Counted from the stretch's first letter, positions 1-8,272 are shown. The stretch is 41,679 bases of DNA from Oscillochloris sp. ZM17-4 (GCF_019599295.1 NZ_JAIEWN010000019.1:2885-44563); one strand, 5' to 3'. Notes: generated by a model from the sequence alone, not told the origin. A program made the numbers and translations.

Positions 1-387
1 CGGGTCGAGCTCGATCATCTGCCAGTCGATGAGGCTGGGGACGGGGGCGGGCAGGGCGGACTCGCCGGGGCCGGCGGCGAAATCCTGGGTGTAGCCAGCC
101 GCCTTCACCGCGTCGAGCAGGGTGGGGGAGATGACGCCCCCGCTCTCGCGGGCCGCAGCAAGCGCGGCGGAGAGCACCGACCAGAGCGTGTCGCTCAGGG
201 GCAGCCAGTAGCCGGCGTCCGCGTTCAGCCGGGAGAGCTCGCTGCTTGGCCGGAAGCGGCTGAGGCACTGCTCCCACTCCTCGAACCAACCCGGCACCTG
301 CCGCAGCGCGGCGGCGGCCTCCTCGCCGTCCGCATCGATCACCGCCAGCATCTGACACCCCATCGCGCGAAACTCAAGCCGCTCCAT
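1..387 (-). CDS. apbE: FAD:protein FMN transferase (ApbE family), 3'-truncated by the window edge
   Basis: The frame is open from an ATG at 387 to base 1 (129 codons, no stop), so only the N-terminal part is present. The enzyme family uses FAD to attach FMN covalently to a threonine of flavoproteins such as Na+-translocating or electron-transfer complexes, outside the cytoplasmic membrane. What shows this is the N-terminal ApbE pattern: an early MGCQM segment, then W..CLSRFRPSSELSRLN at about residues 40-58, followed by a short loop and GGVISPTLLDAVKAAGY, the counterpart of the family's GG.FDPT....GY. Only part of the flavin site is in the window. No lipobox or signal peptide is visible, so this copy may act in the cytoplasm or be exported by other means. 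A GGGAG ribosome binding site lies 7-8 nt upstream. It is divergent from the tRNA-Ser/polA block. Confidence 0.85.
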   Translation of the reverse strand, partial: MERLEFRAMGCQMLAVIDADGEEAAAALRQVPGWFEEWEQCLSRFRPSSELSRLNADAGYWLPLSDTLWSVLSAALAAARESGGVISPTLLDAVKAAGYTQDFAAGPGESALPAPVPSLIDWQMIELDP

Positions 388-541
388 GATCGCTGCTCCC
401 GTTCGGTCTACGCCAGGCACGATGCCTGCTGCGCCCATATCATACCTGCTCTGGTTGTACCACGCCGAGATAAAGGAATGGTTGGAACGAGGTATATTCT
501 TTGTGTAGTTTCGCGCAGGCGCCAGAGTATAAGCAACGTCA

Positions 542-663
542 GCGGGCGAGTAAACTCGCGCCCGCAGGACCTGCGGACGACCGCCCACCTTCGTGGGCGG
601 ATCCGGCGTCGACGCAGGCCGACGCCCGGCGCGCAGCGCCTCATTGGCGCGACTTCCAGTCGC
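542..663. repeat. Cluster of five consecutive stem-loops
   Basis: Five inverted repeats follow one another with almost no spacing. They are 542-551/554-565 (GAGT/ACTC plus GCGGGC/GCCCGC with a 2-nt bulge), 581-588/593-600 (8 bp, loop CTTC), 605-611/620-626 (7 bp), 636-640/646-650 (5 bp) and 649-654/658-663 (6 bp, loop TCC). This could be a REP/BIME-like extragenic palindrome cluster or a structured RNA. No promoter was recognised directly upstream, so an RNA gene is only a possibility. Confidence 0.55.
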
Positions 664-716
664 CAGCCGGGGGGCTAGGGACGTTGCACATGCCCTGGCG
701 CAGGCGCTCGTCTGAC

Positions 717-745
717 TTGCGCAGATAGAATGGACATCGTATAAT
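717..745 (+). promoter_or_regulatory. Promoter of tRNA-Ser
   Basis: TTGCGC (717-722), a 17-bp spacer and a perfect TATAAT (740-745) place transcription start near 752, about 8 nt before the mature tRNA 5' end. This is a typical sigma70-type tRNA promoter geometry. Confidence 0.75.
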
Positions 746-759
746 GCGCAGCGTTGCTC

Positions 760-850
760 GGGGAGATGACGGAGCGGTTGAACGTGCTCGTCTCGAAAAC
801 GAGTAGGGTCTAAAAAGCCCTCGGGAGTTCGAATCTCCCTCTCCCCGCCA
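760..850 (+). tRNA. tRNA-Ser(CGA)
   Basis: The 91-nt sequence folds into a class II tRNA. The acceptor stem is 760-766 with 840-846. The anticodon stem CTCGT/ACGAG encloses the loop CTCGAAA, giving anticodon CGA, which reads UCG. A long variable arm typical of tRNA-Ser follows (TAGGG...CCCT). The T stem GGGAG/CTCCC encloses TTCGAAT. The discriminator base is G847 and the CCA end is encoded (848-850). UCG is a frequent serine codon in this window, fitting a dedicated decoder. Confidence 0.97.
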
Positions 851-856
851 GCATTG

Positions 857-910
857 CGCACAAGACGAGGCGGCAAGGCCACTGGTGGCCTTGCCGCCTC
901 GTCTTGTGCG
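857..910. terminator. Long hairpin downstream of tRNA-Ser
   Basis: Perfect 25-bp inverted repeat (857-881/886-910) with a 4-nt loop (CTGG), starting 7 nt after the tRNA CCA. No T-run follows. It probably terminates or processes the tRNA transcript, and it is the first of a series of unrelated-sequence hairpins at gene ends in this window. Confidence 0.7.
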
Positions 911-960
911 TCGCGATGCCGGCGCGCTCGCCGGCTGCCGCGCCGAGCGCGGCATGGCGA

Positions 961-969
961 TGGTATAAT
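961..969 (+). promoter_or_regulatory. Extended -10 promoter of polA
   Basis: TGgTATAAT (961-969) is a perfect TATAAT with the TG extension. No -35 box is apparent 16-18 bp upstream. Transcription would start near 976, about 32 nt before the polA ATG. Confidence 0.65.
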
Positions 970-1007
970 ACCCCTCTAGCACGCCTTTGCTGCCGGGAGG
1001 ACAACCC

Positions 1008-3947
1008 ATGGCCCAACGCAAGCGACTCGCGCTGATCGACGGCCACGCGCTGGCCTTCCGCGCCTTCTTCGCCCTGAAGGACTCCGGCCTGCGCTCCTCG
1101 CGCGGCGAGCCGACCTACGCGGTCTACGGGTTTGCCCAGATCCTGCTCTCGATGATCCAGGAGCAGCGCCCTGAGTACGTGGCGATCTCCTTCGACGTGG
1201 GCCGCACCTTCCGCGACGACATGTACGCGGAGTACAAGGCCGGCCGGGCCGAGACGCCCGAGGAGTTCCACCCGCAGATGGAGCGCATCCAGGAGCTGTG
1301 CAGGGCCCTGAACCTGCCGATCTACACCGCCGACGGCTTCGAGGCCGACGATGTGATCGGCACGCTGGCCCGCCAGGCCACCGCCCTCGATGTGGAGACG
1401 CTCATCCTCACCGGCGACACCGACTCGCTCCAGCTGGTCGACGGCCACGTGCGGGTGATCCTGGCCAACCCCTACGGCCAGAAGACGACGACGACGATCT
1501 ACGACGAGGAGAAGGTGCGCGAGCGCTACAAGGGCCTCGCCCCCAGCCAGCTGGCCGACCTGCGCGGCCTCAAGGGCGACACCTCGGACAATATCCCCGG
1601 CGTGAAGGGCATCGGCGAGGCCGGGGCGATCGCCCTGCTCAACCAGTTCGGCAGCGTCGAGAACCTCTACGAGCACCTGGCCGAGGCGCCCAAGCGCTAC
1701 CAGAAGCCGCTCGACGGCCAGCGCGAGGCGGCGGTATTCAGCAAGAAGCTGGCCACCATCGTCTGCGAGGTGCCGACGGTGCAGCTGAGCCTTGAGGACT
1801 CCGCAGTCCACGACTACGACCGGGCGGCGGTGGTGCGGCTGTTCCAGGAGCTAGAGTTTGGCGCGAGCTCGGGCCTGCTGAAGAAGCTGCCCGGCGGCGG
1901 CATCGGCGCCTCGCCCGAGGCGCCGGCCCCCACATCTGCGCCCGCGCCCCCCGCCGGCGGCGTCGTCCAGCAGGATATGTTCGGCGAGGCGCTGCCGGAC
2001 AGCCTGAGCGCGCCGGCCCCCGCCGCGCCCGCCGGGCCGGCCCAGCTCTCGCTCTTCGGCGACGTGGCCGCGCCCGCGCCGGCCCCCGCCGCGCCCAGCC
2101 GGCCCGCCCTCGGCGACTACCGGGCCGTCACCACGGAGGCCGAGCTCGATGCCCTAGCTCGCGCCCTTGAGGCCGCGCCCGGATTCGCCTTCGACACCGA
2201 GTCGACCGGCCTGCGGCCCTTCCAGAGCGCCCTCTGCGGGATCTCGATCGCCGTGAGCCCCGGCAGCGCGGTGTATGTGCCCTGCGGCCACGCCGAGGGG
2301 CCGCAGCTGCCCGCCGCGCAGGTCGTCGCCGCCCTCAGGCCCTTCTTCGAGGACTCGGCAAAGGCCAAGTATGCCCACAACGCCAAGTTCGACATTGAGA
2401 TGCTGCTGGGCGCTGGGGTCGCCGTGCGCGGGCTGGCCTTCGACACCATGATCGCGGCCGCCCTGCTCGGCAAGCGAGCCGGCCTGAAGGATCTGGCCTT
2501 CTACGAGCTGGGCCTGCCGGACACGATGACGCCGATCGAGGAGCTGATCGGCCGGGGCAGCAAGCAGATCAGCTTCGACAAGGTGCCGGTGGCCCTGGCC
2601 ACGCCCTACGCCGCCGCCGACGCCGACATGACCCTGCGCCTCGTGCGGGCCCTGGAGCCACAGCTGGCCGAGCACGAGCGGCTGGCCGACCTCTTCCGCC
2701 GGCTGGAGCTGCCCCTGGTGGACGTGCTGGTGAAGATGGAGCAGGCCGGGATCGGCCTCGACAAGCCCTACATGGAGGCGCTGGGACTGCGGCTGGGCGA
2801 GCGGATCGGCGAGATCGAGCAGGAGATCTACGGCATCGCCGAGCGGCCATTCAACATCAACTCCAGCGACCAGCTCAGCGACGTGCTCTTCGGCAAGATC
2901 GGCCTGCCCACCAAGGGCGTCCCGCTGACCGCGAAGACCAAGAAGTACTCGATCACCGCCGATGTGCTGGAGCAGCTGCGCGCCGAGGACACCAGCGGGA
3001 TCTGCGAGCGTATCCTGGAGTACCGCCAGCTCTCCAAGCTCAAGTCCACCTATGTGGACGCGCTGCCCGACATGGTCAACCCAGCCACCGGGCGGGTACA
3101 CACTTCGTATAACCAGGTAGGTGCGGCGACGGGGAGGCTATCGAGTTTGGATCCAAACTTACAGAACATACCAGTGCGAACCCAGGAGGGCCGCGAGATC
3201 CGGCGCGGCTTCGTGGCGGCACCTGGGCACCAGTTCATCGCCGCCGACTACTCGCAGATCGAGCTGCGCGTGCTGGCCTACATCACCAAAGACGCGAGCC
3301 TGGTGAAGGCCTTCCAGGAGGGCCAGGACATCCACGCCGCCACGGCGGCGCAGCTGTTCGGCGTGCCGATCAAGGAGGTAAATAAGGACCAGCGGCGGAT
3401 CGCGAAGACGACCATATTCGGGATCGTGTATGGCATCAGCGCCTTCGGCCTGGCCCAGCGCACCGAGCTGAGCCGCACGGAGGCCCAGTCGATGATCGAC
3501 GGGATCTTCGCCCGCTTCCCCGGCATCCGCCAGTACATTAGCGAGACCCTCGAGTCGGGCCAGGCCAATGGCTATGTCAGCACGCTGTTCGGGCGGCGGC
3601 GCGAGATGCGCGACCTGCAGACGAAGGGGCCGCGTCGGGCGGCGGCCGAGCGCGAGGCGATCAACGCGCCCATCCAGGGCAGCGCCGCCGACATCATGAA
3701 GATCGCTATGGTAGAGCTGTCACACGCCCTCGACAATCACGGCCTGCGCGCCCGCCTGCTGCTCCAGGTCCACGACGAGCTGATCCTGGAGGCGCCCGAC
3801 GACGAGGTGGAGACTGTCAAGCAGCTGGTCCGCGAGGTGATGGAGCACGCCTACGAGCTGAAGTGGACCGACGATGACGGCCAGGAGCAACAGGTGCCGC
3901 TGGGGGTGGATGTGGAGGTCGGGCCGAACTGGGAGGAGATGGCGTAA
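1008..3947 (+). CDS. polA: DNA polymerase I
   Basis: The 979-residue product is a three-domain Pol I for Okazaki-fragment maturation and excision repair. Residues 1-290 form the 5' flap nuclease (including EADDVIG). A Pro/Ala-rich linker of about 65 residues follows (roughly 300-367). Residues 370-560 form the 3'-5' exonuclease, which appears active: FDTEST (Exo I), NAKFD (Exo II) and YAAAD (Exo III) keep the metal ligands. The polymerase domain carries motif A (ADYSQIELR, near 747), motif B (RRIAKTTIFGIVYG) and motif C (VHDEL, near 922). ATG 1008 was chosen because GGGAGG lies 7 nt upstream; the frame also opens at a TTG at 987, but that would put the ribosome binding site inside the gene. 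A short stretch near 3100-3183 uses codons unlike the rest. Confidence 0.98.
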   Translation: MAQRKRLALIDGHALAFRAFFALKDSGLRSSRGEPTYAVYGFAQILLSMIQEQRPEYVAISFDVGRTFRDDMYAEYKAGRAETPEEFHPQMERIQELCRALNLPIYTADGFEADDVIGTLARQATALDVETLILTGDTDSLQLVDGHVRVILANPYGQKTTTTIYDEEKVRERYKGLAPSQLADLRGLKGDTSDNIPGVKGIGEAGAIALLNQFGSVENLYEHLAEAPKRYQKPLDGQREAAVFSKKLATIVCEVPTVQLSLEDSAVHDYDRAAVVRLFQELEFGASSGLLKKLPGGGIGASPEAPAPTSAPAPPAGGVVQQDMFGEALPDSLSAPAPAAPAGPAQLSLFGDVAAPAPAPAAPSRPALGDYRAVTTEAELDALARALEAAPGFAFDTESTGLRPFQSALCGISIAVSPGSAVYVPCGHAEGPQLPAAQVVAALRPFFEDSAKAKYAHNAKFDIEMLLGAGVAVRGLAFDTMIAAALLGKRAGLKDLAFYELGLPDTMTPIEELIGRGSKQISFDKVPVALATPYAAADADMTLRLVRALEPQLAEHERLADLFRRLELPLVDVLVKMEQAGIGLDKPYMEALGLRLGERIGEIEQEIYGIAERPFNINSSDQLSDVLFGKIGLPTKGVPLTAKTKKYSITADVLEQLRAEDTSGICERILEYRQLSKLKSTYVDALPDMVNPATGRVHTSYNQVGAATGRLSSLDPNLQNIPVRTQEGREIRRGFVAAPGHQFIAADYSQIELRVLAYITKDASLVKAFQEGQDIHAATAAQLFGVPIKEVNKDQRRIAKTTIFGIVYGISAFGLAQRTELSRTEAQSMIDGIFARFPGIRQYISETLESGQANGYVSTLFGRRREMRDLQTKGPRRAAAEREAINAPIQGSAADIMKIAMVELSHALDNHGLRARLLLQVHDELILEAPDDEVETVKQLVREVMEHAYELKWTDDDGQEQQVPLGVDVEVGPNWEEMA

Positions 3948-3952
3948 AGTCT

Positions 3953-3997
3953 GGTATGCTATAGGGCGACGCCGGTGGCGTCGCCCTATAGCATACC
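3953..3997. terminator. 21-bp perfect hairpin between polA and the glycosyltransferase gene
   Basis: Arms 3953-3973 and 3977-3997 are perfectly complementary with a 3-nt loop (GGT). No T-run follows, and the next gene's ribosome binding site begins 2 nt after the right arm. The left edge reads TGgTATGCT (3952-3960), an extended -10-like sequence, so it may include the downstream gene's promoter. Function as a terminator is therefore uncertain. Confidence 0.6.
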
Positions 3998-4007
3998 GCG
4001 AGGATCT

Positions 4008-5000
4008 ATGACCCACGAACGACCCACCGTCTCGGTGGTGGCGCCGGTCTATAACGAGGAGCAGCTGCTCGAGGAGTTCTGCCAGCGGGTGGCGGCGGCC
4101 CTGGAGCCGCTGGGCGAGCCCTTCGAGATCGTGCTGGTGAACGACGGCAGCCGCGACCGCTCGCCCGAGCTGATGCGCGCCATCCACGCGCGCGACCCGC
4201 GGGTGAAGGCGGTCTCCTTCTCGAAGAACTTCGGCCACCAGCTGGCGATCACCGCCGGCACCGACTACGCCCAGGGCCAGGCCGTGGTGGTGATCGACTC
4301 GGACCTGCAGGACCCGCCCGAGGTCATCCCCGAGCTGGTCGCCAAGTGGCGCGAGGGCTACGAGGTGGTCTACGCGGTGCGCGCCGAGCGCGAGGGCGAG
4401 ACCTGGTTCAAGACCTTCACCGCCGCCCTGTTCTACCGCCTGATCGTCAAGATCACGAGCGTGAATATCCCGGTGGACACGGGCGACTTCCGGCTGATGG
4501 ATCGCAAGGTGGTGGACACCCTGGCACGCATGCGCGAGCACCACCGCTTCATGCGCGGGCTCTCGGTCTGGGTCGGCTTCAAGCAGGCCGGCGTGCCCTA
4601 CCGACGCCACGCCCGCAAGGCCGGCGACACCAAGTACCCGCTGCGTAAGATGCTCAAGTTTGCGCTCGATGGGATCACGAGCTTCAGCTACCTGCCGCTC
4701 CAGCTGGCCACCTACATGGGGTTCATCACCGCCACGCTCAGCCTGATCTTCCTGATCGCCGTCGTGGGGATGCGCCTGTTCTATGTGGGCGACCCGGTCG
4801 ACTCGGCCTTCTACGGGCAGGCCAGCACCCTGGCGATGGTGCTCTTCATCGGCGCGGTGCAGCTGGTCTCGATCGGCATCATCGGCGAGTACGTGGGCCG
4901 GATCTACGACGAGGTGAAGGGCAGGCCGCTCTACATCGTGGCCGACGCACTCGGATTCGAGGATGCGGGCCGGCCCTACAGCCTGCGCGAGCGACAGTAG
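4008..5000 (+). CDS. Polyprenol-phosphate glycosyltransferase (GT2, GtrB/DPM1-like, membrane-anchored)
   Basis: The 330-residue protein transfers a sugar from a nucleotide donor to undecaprenyl or another polyprenyl phosphate on the inner membrane face. The lipid-linked sugar is then used for glycan or lipid decoration. It has an N-terminal GT-A domain with APVYNEE, VNDGSRDRS and the metal-binding IDSDLQDPPE. The acceptor-side motif DTGDFRLMDRKV and RGLSVWVGF are typical of the GtrB/CsbB/ArnC group. Two C-terminal transmembrane helices lie near residues 232-255 and 272-297. The start at 4008 has GCGAGG 5-6 nt upstream; a longer in-frame start would lie inside the preceding hairpin. The sugar and acceptor cannot be told from sequence. 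Confidence 0.9.
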   Translation: MTHERPTVSVVAPVYNEEQLLEEFCQRVAAALEPLGEPFEIVLVNDGSRDRSPELMRAIHARDPRVKAVSFSKNFGHQLAITAGTDYAQGQAVVVIDSDLQDPPEVIPELVAKWREGYEVVYAVRAEREGETWFKTFTAALFYRLIVKITSVNIPVDTGDFRLMDRKVVDTLARMREHHRFMRGLSVWVGFKQAGVPYRRHARKAGDTKYPLRKMLKFALDGITSFSYLPLQLATYMGFITATLSLIFLIAVVGMRLFYVGDPVDSAFYGQASTLAMVLFIGAVQLVSIGIIGEYVGRIYDEVKGRPLYIVADALGFEDAGRPYSLRERQ

Positions 5001-5001
5001 A

Positions 5002-5050
5002 CTCATGCCCGTGGATGTGGCGGCGCTGCCGCCACATCCACGGGCATGAG
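5002..5050. terminator. 23-bp perfect hairpin after the glycosyltransferase gene
   Basis: Arms 5002-5024 and 5028-5050 are perfectly complementary with loop GCT. It begins 2 nt after the TAG stop. There is no downstream T-run. Confidence 0.65.
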
Positions 5051-5175
5051 GATTCTATGAAACCTTTAGCGTGTAGCGCGCGTATCATACGATGAGATGT
5101 GTGGGCTTCCGAGCATAGATAGCGATAGATGAGGGAAAGATGTCACAACGTGCCACGCCATCAAGAGGAGGAAGT

Positions 5176-6183
5176 ATGGGCTCCAGAGCTGGTCTTATCG
5201 CCGGGCTTGTCGTCATCTTTGCGCTGGTCGGCGTCGGCCTGAGCACGATGAAGTTTGAGCAGATCGATGAGGGCGAGCGCGGGATCATCATCACCCAGGG
5301 CCGCGTCGAGGGCGTCCAGGAGCCGGGCCTGTTCTTCCGGCCCTTCGCCCCCTTCACCAGCATCTCAGTGGTGAACGTGCGCCGGCAGACGCGCACGGCC
5401 GCCCAGAATGTGGCCAGCAGCGACAAGCAGCTCTACGACATTGATATCCAGGTGGACTACAGCCGGCTCACCTCGCCCGAGGCCCTCCAGGCGGCCTACG
5501 GCGAGATCGGCGTCAGCGACGACCAGCTGAACGCCTTCCTAGACGGCTTCATCAACGACGCGCTCAAGAGCGCCAGCACCCAGTTTACGCTCGACCAGGC
5601 CCTCTCGGACCGCGGCAGCTTCGCCGACCGCATCCGCCAGTTCCTGACCACCCCCGCCGGCGATGGTCAGCGGCCCCCGGTGGACCAGCTCTACGTGCGG
5701 CTGGAGGCGGTCAAGGTGCTCGACATCAAGGTGGGCGACGCCTACGCCCAGCTGCTGGCCGAGAAGGCCAACCTGGAGGTGCAGATCGAGACGGAGGAGA
5801 AGCGCCGCCAGCAGATCGAGGCCCAGCAGAATAACAACCTGTTCCAGGCCGAGCAGGAGGCGACCGTGGCCCTGACCCGCGAGAAGGGCCAGACGGCGGC
5901 GTCGCTGGAGGCGGCCAACCGCGACGCACAGGTGCGGGCGATCGAGGGCAAGTACTGGCGCGAGAACCCCGAGCTCTACGAGCTGCGCAAGCGCGAGCTG
6001 ATGGTGCAGATGCTCGACAACGGCAACATGTGGTTCCTCGACCCGAACACCAACGTGACCCTGCTGCTCAACCAGATGAGCAATGACAGCTCGGCGTCGT
6101 CGGTCATCCCGGTGCCCTCCCAGCCGCTCGCGCCGGTCACCCCGGTCGAGCCGGCCACCCCGGTGGAGCCGACAACCCCGTAG
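5176..6183 (+). CDS. SPFH/Band 7 (prohibitin-like) membrane protein
   Basis: The 335-residue protein has one N-terminal membrane helix (residues 4-20, GLIAGLVVIFALVGVGL) followed by a Band 7/SPFH domain, with the signature EGERGIIITQGRV...PGLFFRPF. A helical region rich in Glu, Gln and Arg follows (EKANLEVQIETEEKRRQQIEAQQ), as in prohibitin/HflC-type scaffolds that oligomerise on the membrane. The C-terminal 25 residues are a Pro/Val/Thr repeat (VTPVEPATPVEPTTP). The start at 5176 has a strong GAGGAGGA site directly upstream; an in-frame ATG at 5140 with a weaker site would add 12 residues. A second, stomatin-type SPFH protein lies at 27446. Partner and client are unknown. Confidence 0.85.
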   Translation: MGSRAGLIAGLVVIFALVGVGLSTMKFEQIDEGERGIIITQGRVEGVQEPGLFFRPFAPFTSISVVNVRRQTRTAAQNVASSDKQLYDIDIQVDYSRLTSPEALQAAYGEIGVSDDQLNAFLDGFINDALKSASTQFTLDQALSDRGSFADRIRQFLTTPAGDGQRPPVDQLYVRLEAVKVLDIKVGDAYAQLLAEKANLEVQIETEEKRRQQIEAQQNNNLFQAEQEATVALTREKGQTAASLEAANRDAQVRAIEGKYWRENPELYELRKRELMVQMLDNGNMWFLDPNTNVTLLLNQMSNDSSASSVIPVPSQPLAPVTPVEPATPVEPTTP

Positions 6184-6184
6184 C

Positions 6185-6285
6185 ATGTGTGCCAGGCGGG
6201 CACATGCCGCACTGGTTCTGCTGCGGCGCGGCTACGCCGCGCCGCAGCAGAACCAGTTTTTTTTATGGGAGATCTCCGCTCTCCC
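6185..6285. terminator. Terminator repeat, copy 1 (convergent SPFH/cupin junction)
   Basis: The core is a perfect 22-bp hairpin (6211-6232/6236-6257, loop TAC) followed by eight T (6257-6264), a classical intrinsic terminator for the plus-strand gene. It is flanked by a small stem (GTGCC/GGCAC, near 6190-6203) and a second stem GGGAGA/TCTCCC (near 6267-6285). The same three-part arrangement, with nearly the same sequence, recurs at 11572-11659, also between convergent genes. Confidence 0.85.
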
Positions 6286-6294
6286 ACACCCTCA

Positions 6295-6708
6295 CTATCC
6301 CCGATCGAGGTCGGGCCGGAGCACCACGCTCTCCTGCTCGTTGGGGTCGGTGCGGGCGATCATGGCCACGGCCTCAGCGGGGTAGGGGTTGAAGGGCTGG
6401 TGGGGCACGCCGGCCGGGATGTAGAGGTACTCGCCGGCGTGGACTGCCATATGCTGCTCAAGCCGCTCGCCGTAGTACATCTCGGCCGTCCCGCTGATCA
6501 TATAGATCGCCGTCTCGTGCTGCTCGTGCAGGTGGGGCAGCGCCCGCACGCCTGGCGGCATACGGAGCATATGCATGCAGATCGCCCGAGAGCCCACGCT
6601 CTCGGCGGAGATGCCGGCGAAATAGGTGAGGCCCTGCTTCCCAGCGTACACATCCTGCGAGCTGACAACCTGGCACGTTGGCGTCTGGGCGTCCCGCTCG
6701 GTAGCCAT
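6295..6708 (-). CDS. Small cupin-domain protein
   Basis: The 137-residue product is a single cupin barrel. It contains the metal-binding pattern HLHEQHETAIYMISG (H.H....E) and the second cupin motif around PAGVPHQPFN (His). It is probably a cytoplasmic metal-dependent small-molecule-binding protein, but substrate and reaction are not predictable. The ATG at 6708 is supported by AGGAGGAT 6-7 nt upstream; a longer frame extends to 6780 but would bury this site. It converges on the SPFH gene and points the same way as the DDN-family gene upstream. Confidence 0.8.
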   Translation of the reverse strand: MATERDAQTPTCQVVSSQDVYAGKQGLTYFAGISAESVGSRAICMHMLRMPPGVRALPHLHEQHETAIYMISGTAEMYYGERLEQHMAVHAGEYLYIPAGVPHQPFNPYPAEAVAMIARTDPNEQESVVLRPDLDRG

Positions 6709-6821
6709 CGCGATCCTCCTCATGCTTGGGCGCACCATTGCGCCTGGCGCTGTGCTATGTCTGGCAGGATAGCCTACCAAGGCTGAGAGTGCAATCCGAG
6801 ATCATTGCCGGTCGCGCGGCA

Positions 6822-7238
6822 TCAGCCCACACGCTCGATCACGACAACTGGGATGACGCGCTCGGTGTTGCGCTGGTACTCGGCGAAGAACGGCATCTTC
6901 GCGGCCATCTGGTCGAAGAGCCGATCGCGCTCTGCGCCCTCGGGGAAACTGGCGCGGGCCACAAACTGCTCCGCGCCCACCTCGACCGTGACCTCAGGGT
7001 TGGCCAGCAGGTTGTAGTACCAGTCGGGGTTGCTTGGAGCGCCGCCCTTAGATGCGATGATCACGATGCGCTCACCGTCGGTGTTGTAGACGAGCGGGCT
7101 CGTGCGCGGCTGGCCGCTGCGGGCGCCGACGGTGTTCAGCAGCAGCATGGGCGCGCCGGCGAACTGGCCGCCGACGTTGCCACCGTTGGCGCGGAACTCT
7201 GCGATGATGGCCTGGTTGAAGTCGTTGGGGTTCGTCAT
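6822..7238 (-). CDS. DDN/DUF385-family deazaflavin-dependent nitroreductase-like protein
   Basis: The 138-residue protein matches the small split-barrel family that binds coenzyme F420 or flavin (Mycobacterium Ddn relatives). Recognisable elements are MLLLNTVGARSGQPRTSPLVY near the N-terminal third, then IVIIASKGGAPSNPDWYYNLLANPEVTVEVG, the family's most conserved block. It probably performs a two-electron reduction of an unknown substrate. ATG 7238 was preferred because AGGAGA lies 4 nt upstream; the adjacent in-frame ATG at 7241 is only 1 nt from it. It is divergent from the peptidase gene. Use of F420 is inferred from the family. Confidence 0.9.
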   Translation of the reverse strand: MTNPNDFNQAIIAEFRANGGNVGGQFAGAPMLLLNTVGARSGQPRTSPLVYNTDGERIVIIASKGGAPSNPDWYYNLLANPEVTVEVGAEQFVARASFPEGAERDRLFDQMAAKMPFFAEYQRNTERVIPVVVIERVG

Positions 7239-8272
7239 CATATCTCCTAGATATAGATATCGTATCCTAGCGATAGTATCATTGTAGCGCAGATGATGTG
7301 CTAGCGTACGATACGCGAGAAAGGAATGTCCTTATGCAGAACGACCGACTCAGCCGCCTGCGGGCGGCCATGGGCGAGCGCGGGATGCCGGCGCTGCTGG
7401 TGAGCGCGCCCGCCAACCGGCGCTACATCAGCGGGTTCAGCGGCTCGAACGGCGCCCTGCTGATCACCGCCGAGGTGGCCCTGCTCTTCACCGACGGGCG
7501 CTACGTCATCCAGGCCGGGCGCGAGGCCCCCGCCTTCAGCCTGCGCGAGATCGTCAACCCCGGCCGCCCCCTGGCCGATCTGCTGGCCGAGGCGGCTGCG
7601 GAGCTTGACCTGCGCCGGGTGGGCTTCGAGGCGGCCCACGTCAGCGTAGCCGAGCACCGGGCGCTTGACAAGGCCCTGGCCAACGCGCCGGTGGAGCTGG
7701 AGCCGGCGATGGGCGTTGTCGAGGCGCTGCGCGAGGTGAAGGACGCCGGCGAGCTGGCCACCCTGCGCCGGGCGATCGCGATCACCGACGAGGCGATCAC
7801 GTCGGTGATCCCGCAGCTGCGCCCCGAGATGACCGAGCGCCAGGCGGCCTGGATGCTGGAGGTCGCCATGCGCGAGCGGGGCGCCGACGCGCTCTCCTTC
7901 CCGATCATCGTCGCGGCGGGGCCGAACAGCGCCCTGCCCCACGCCCGCCCCGGCGACGCCCCCCTCGGACTGGGCCAGCCGATCGTGATCGACATGGGAG
8001 CCCTCGTCGGCGGCTACCACGCCGACCTGACCCGCACCGTCTGCCTGGGCGAGCCCGACGCGACGTTCCGCGAGATCTACGCCATCGTGCTGGAGGCCCA
8101 GCGCCGCGTGCTGGCGGGGCTGCGGCCGGGGCTGCGCGGCAACGCGGCCGACGCCCTGGCCCGCGATCACATCGCCGCCGCCGGCTACGGCGACGCGTTC
8201 GGCCACGGACTGGGCCACGGCGTCGGCCTGGACATCCACGAGGGGCCGTCGCTGCGGCGGGCCGCCACCCCC

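Larger units (their letters stand above)
388..759. other. Intergenic region between apbE and tRNA-Ser
   Basis: No convincing gene is seen in this 372-base gap. The apbE-proximal half (388-540) is AT-richer and contains a possible minus-strand -10 (TATGAT, 439-444) for apbE without a clear -35 box. The distal half holds the stem-loop cluster at 542-663, and the tRNA promoter lies at 717-745. Short open frames here have no ribosome binding site and the cluster's base composition explains them. Confidence 0.6.

Noticed and set aside
987-1007. TTG start for polA
   Set aside because: Would place the GGGAGG ribosome binding site inside the coding sequence and adds a non-conserved MLPGGQP extension.
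810-1811. Long minus-strand open frame opposite polA
   Set aside because: Low-complexity Leu/Ala/Arg/His translation, no motif and no ribosome binding site; polA is clearly coding on the other strand.
6187-6786. Plus-strand open frame opposite the cupin gene
   Set aside because: Begins inside the terminator repeat and reads the cupin gene in antisense.
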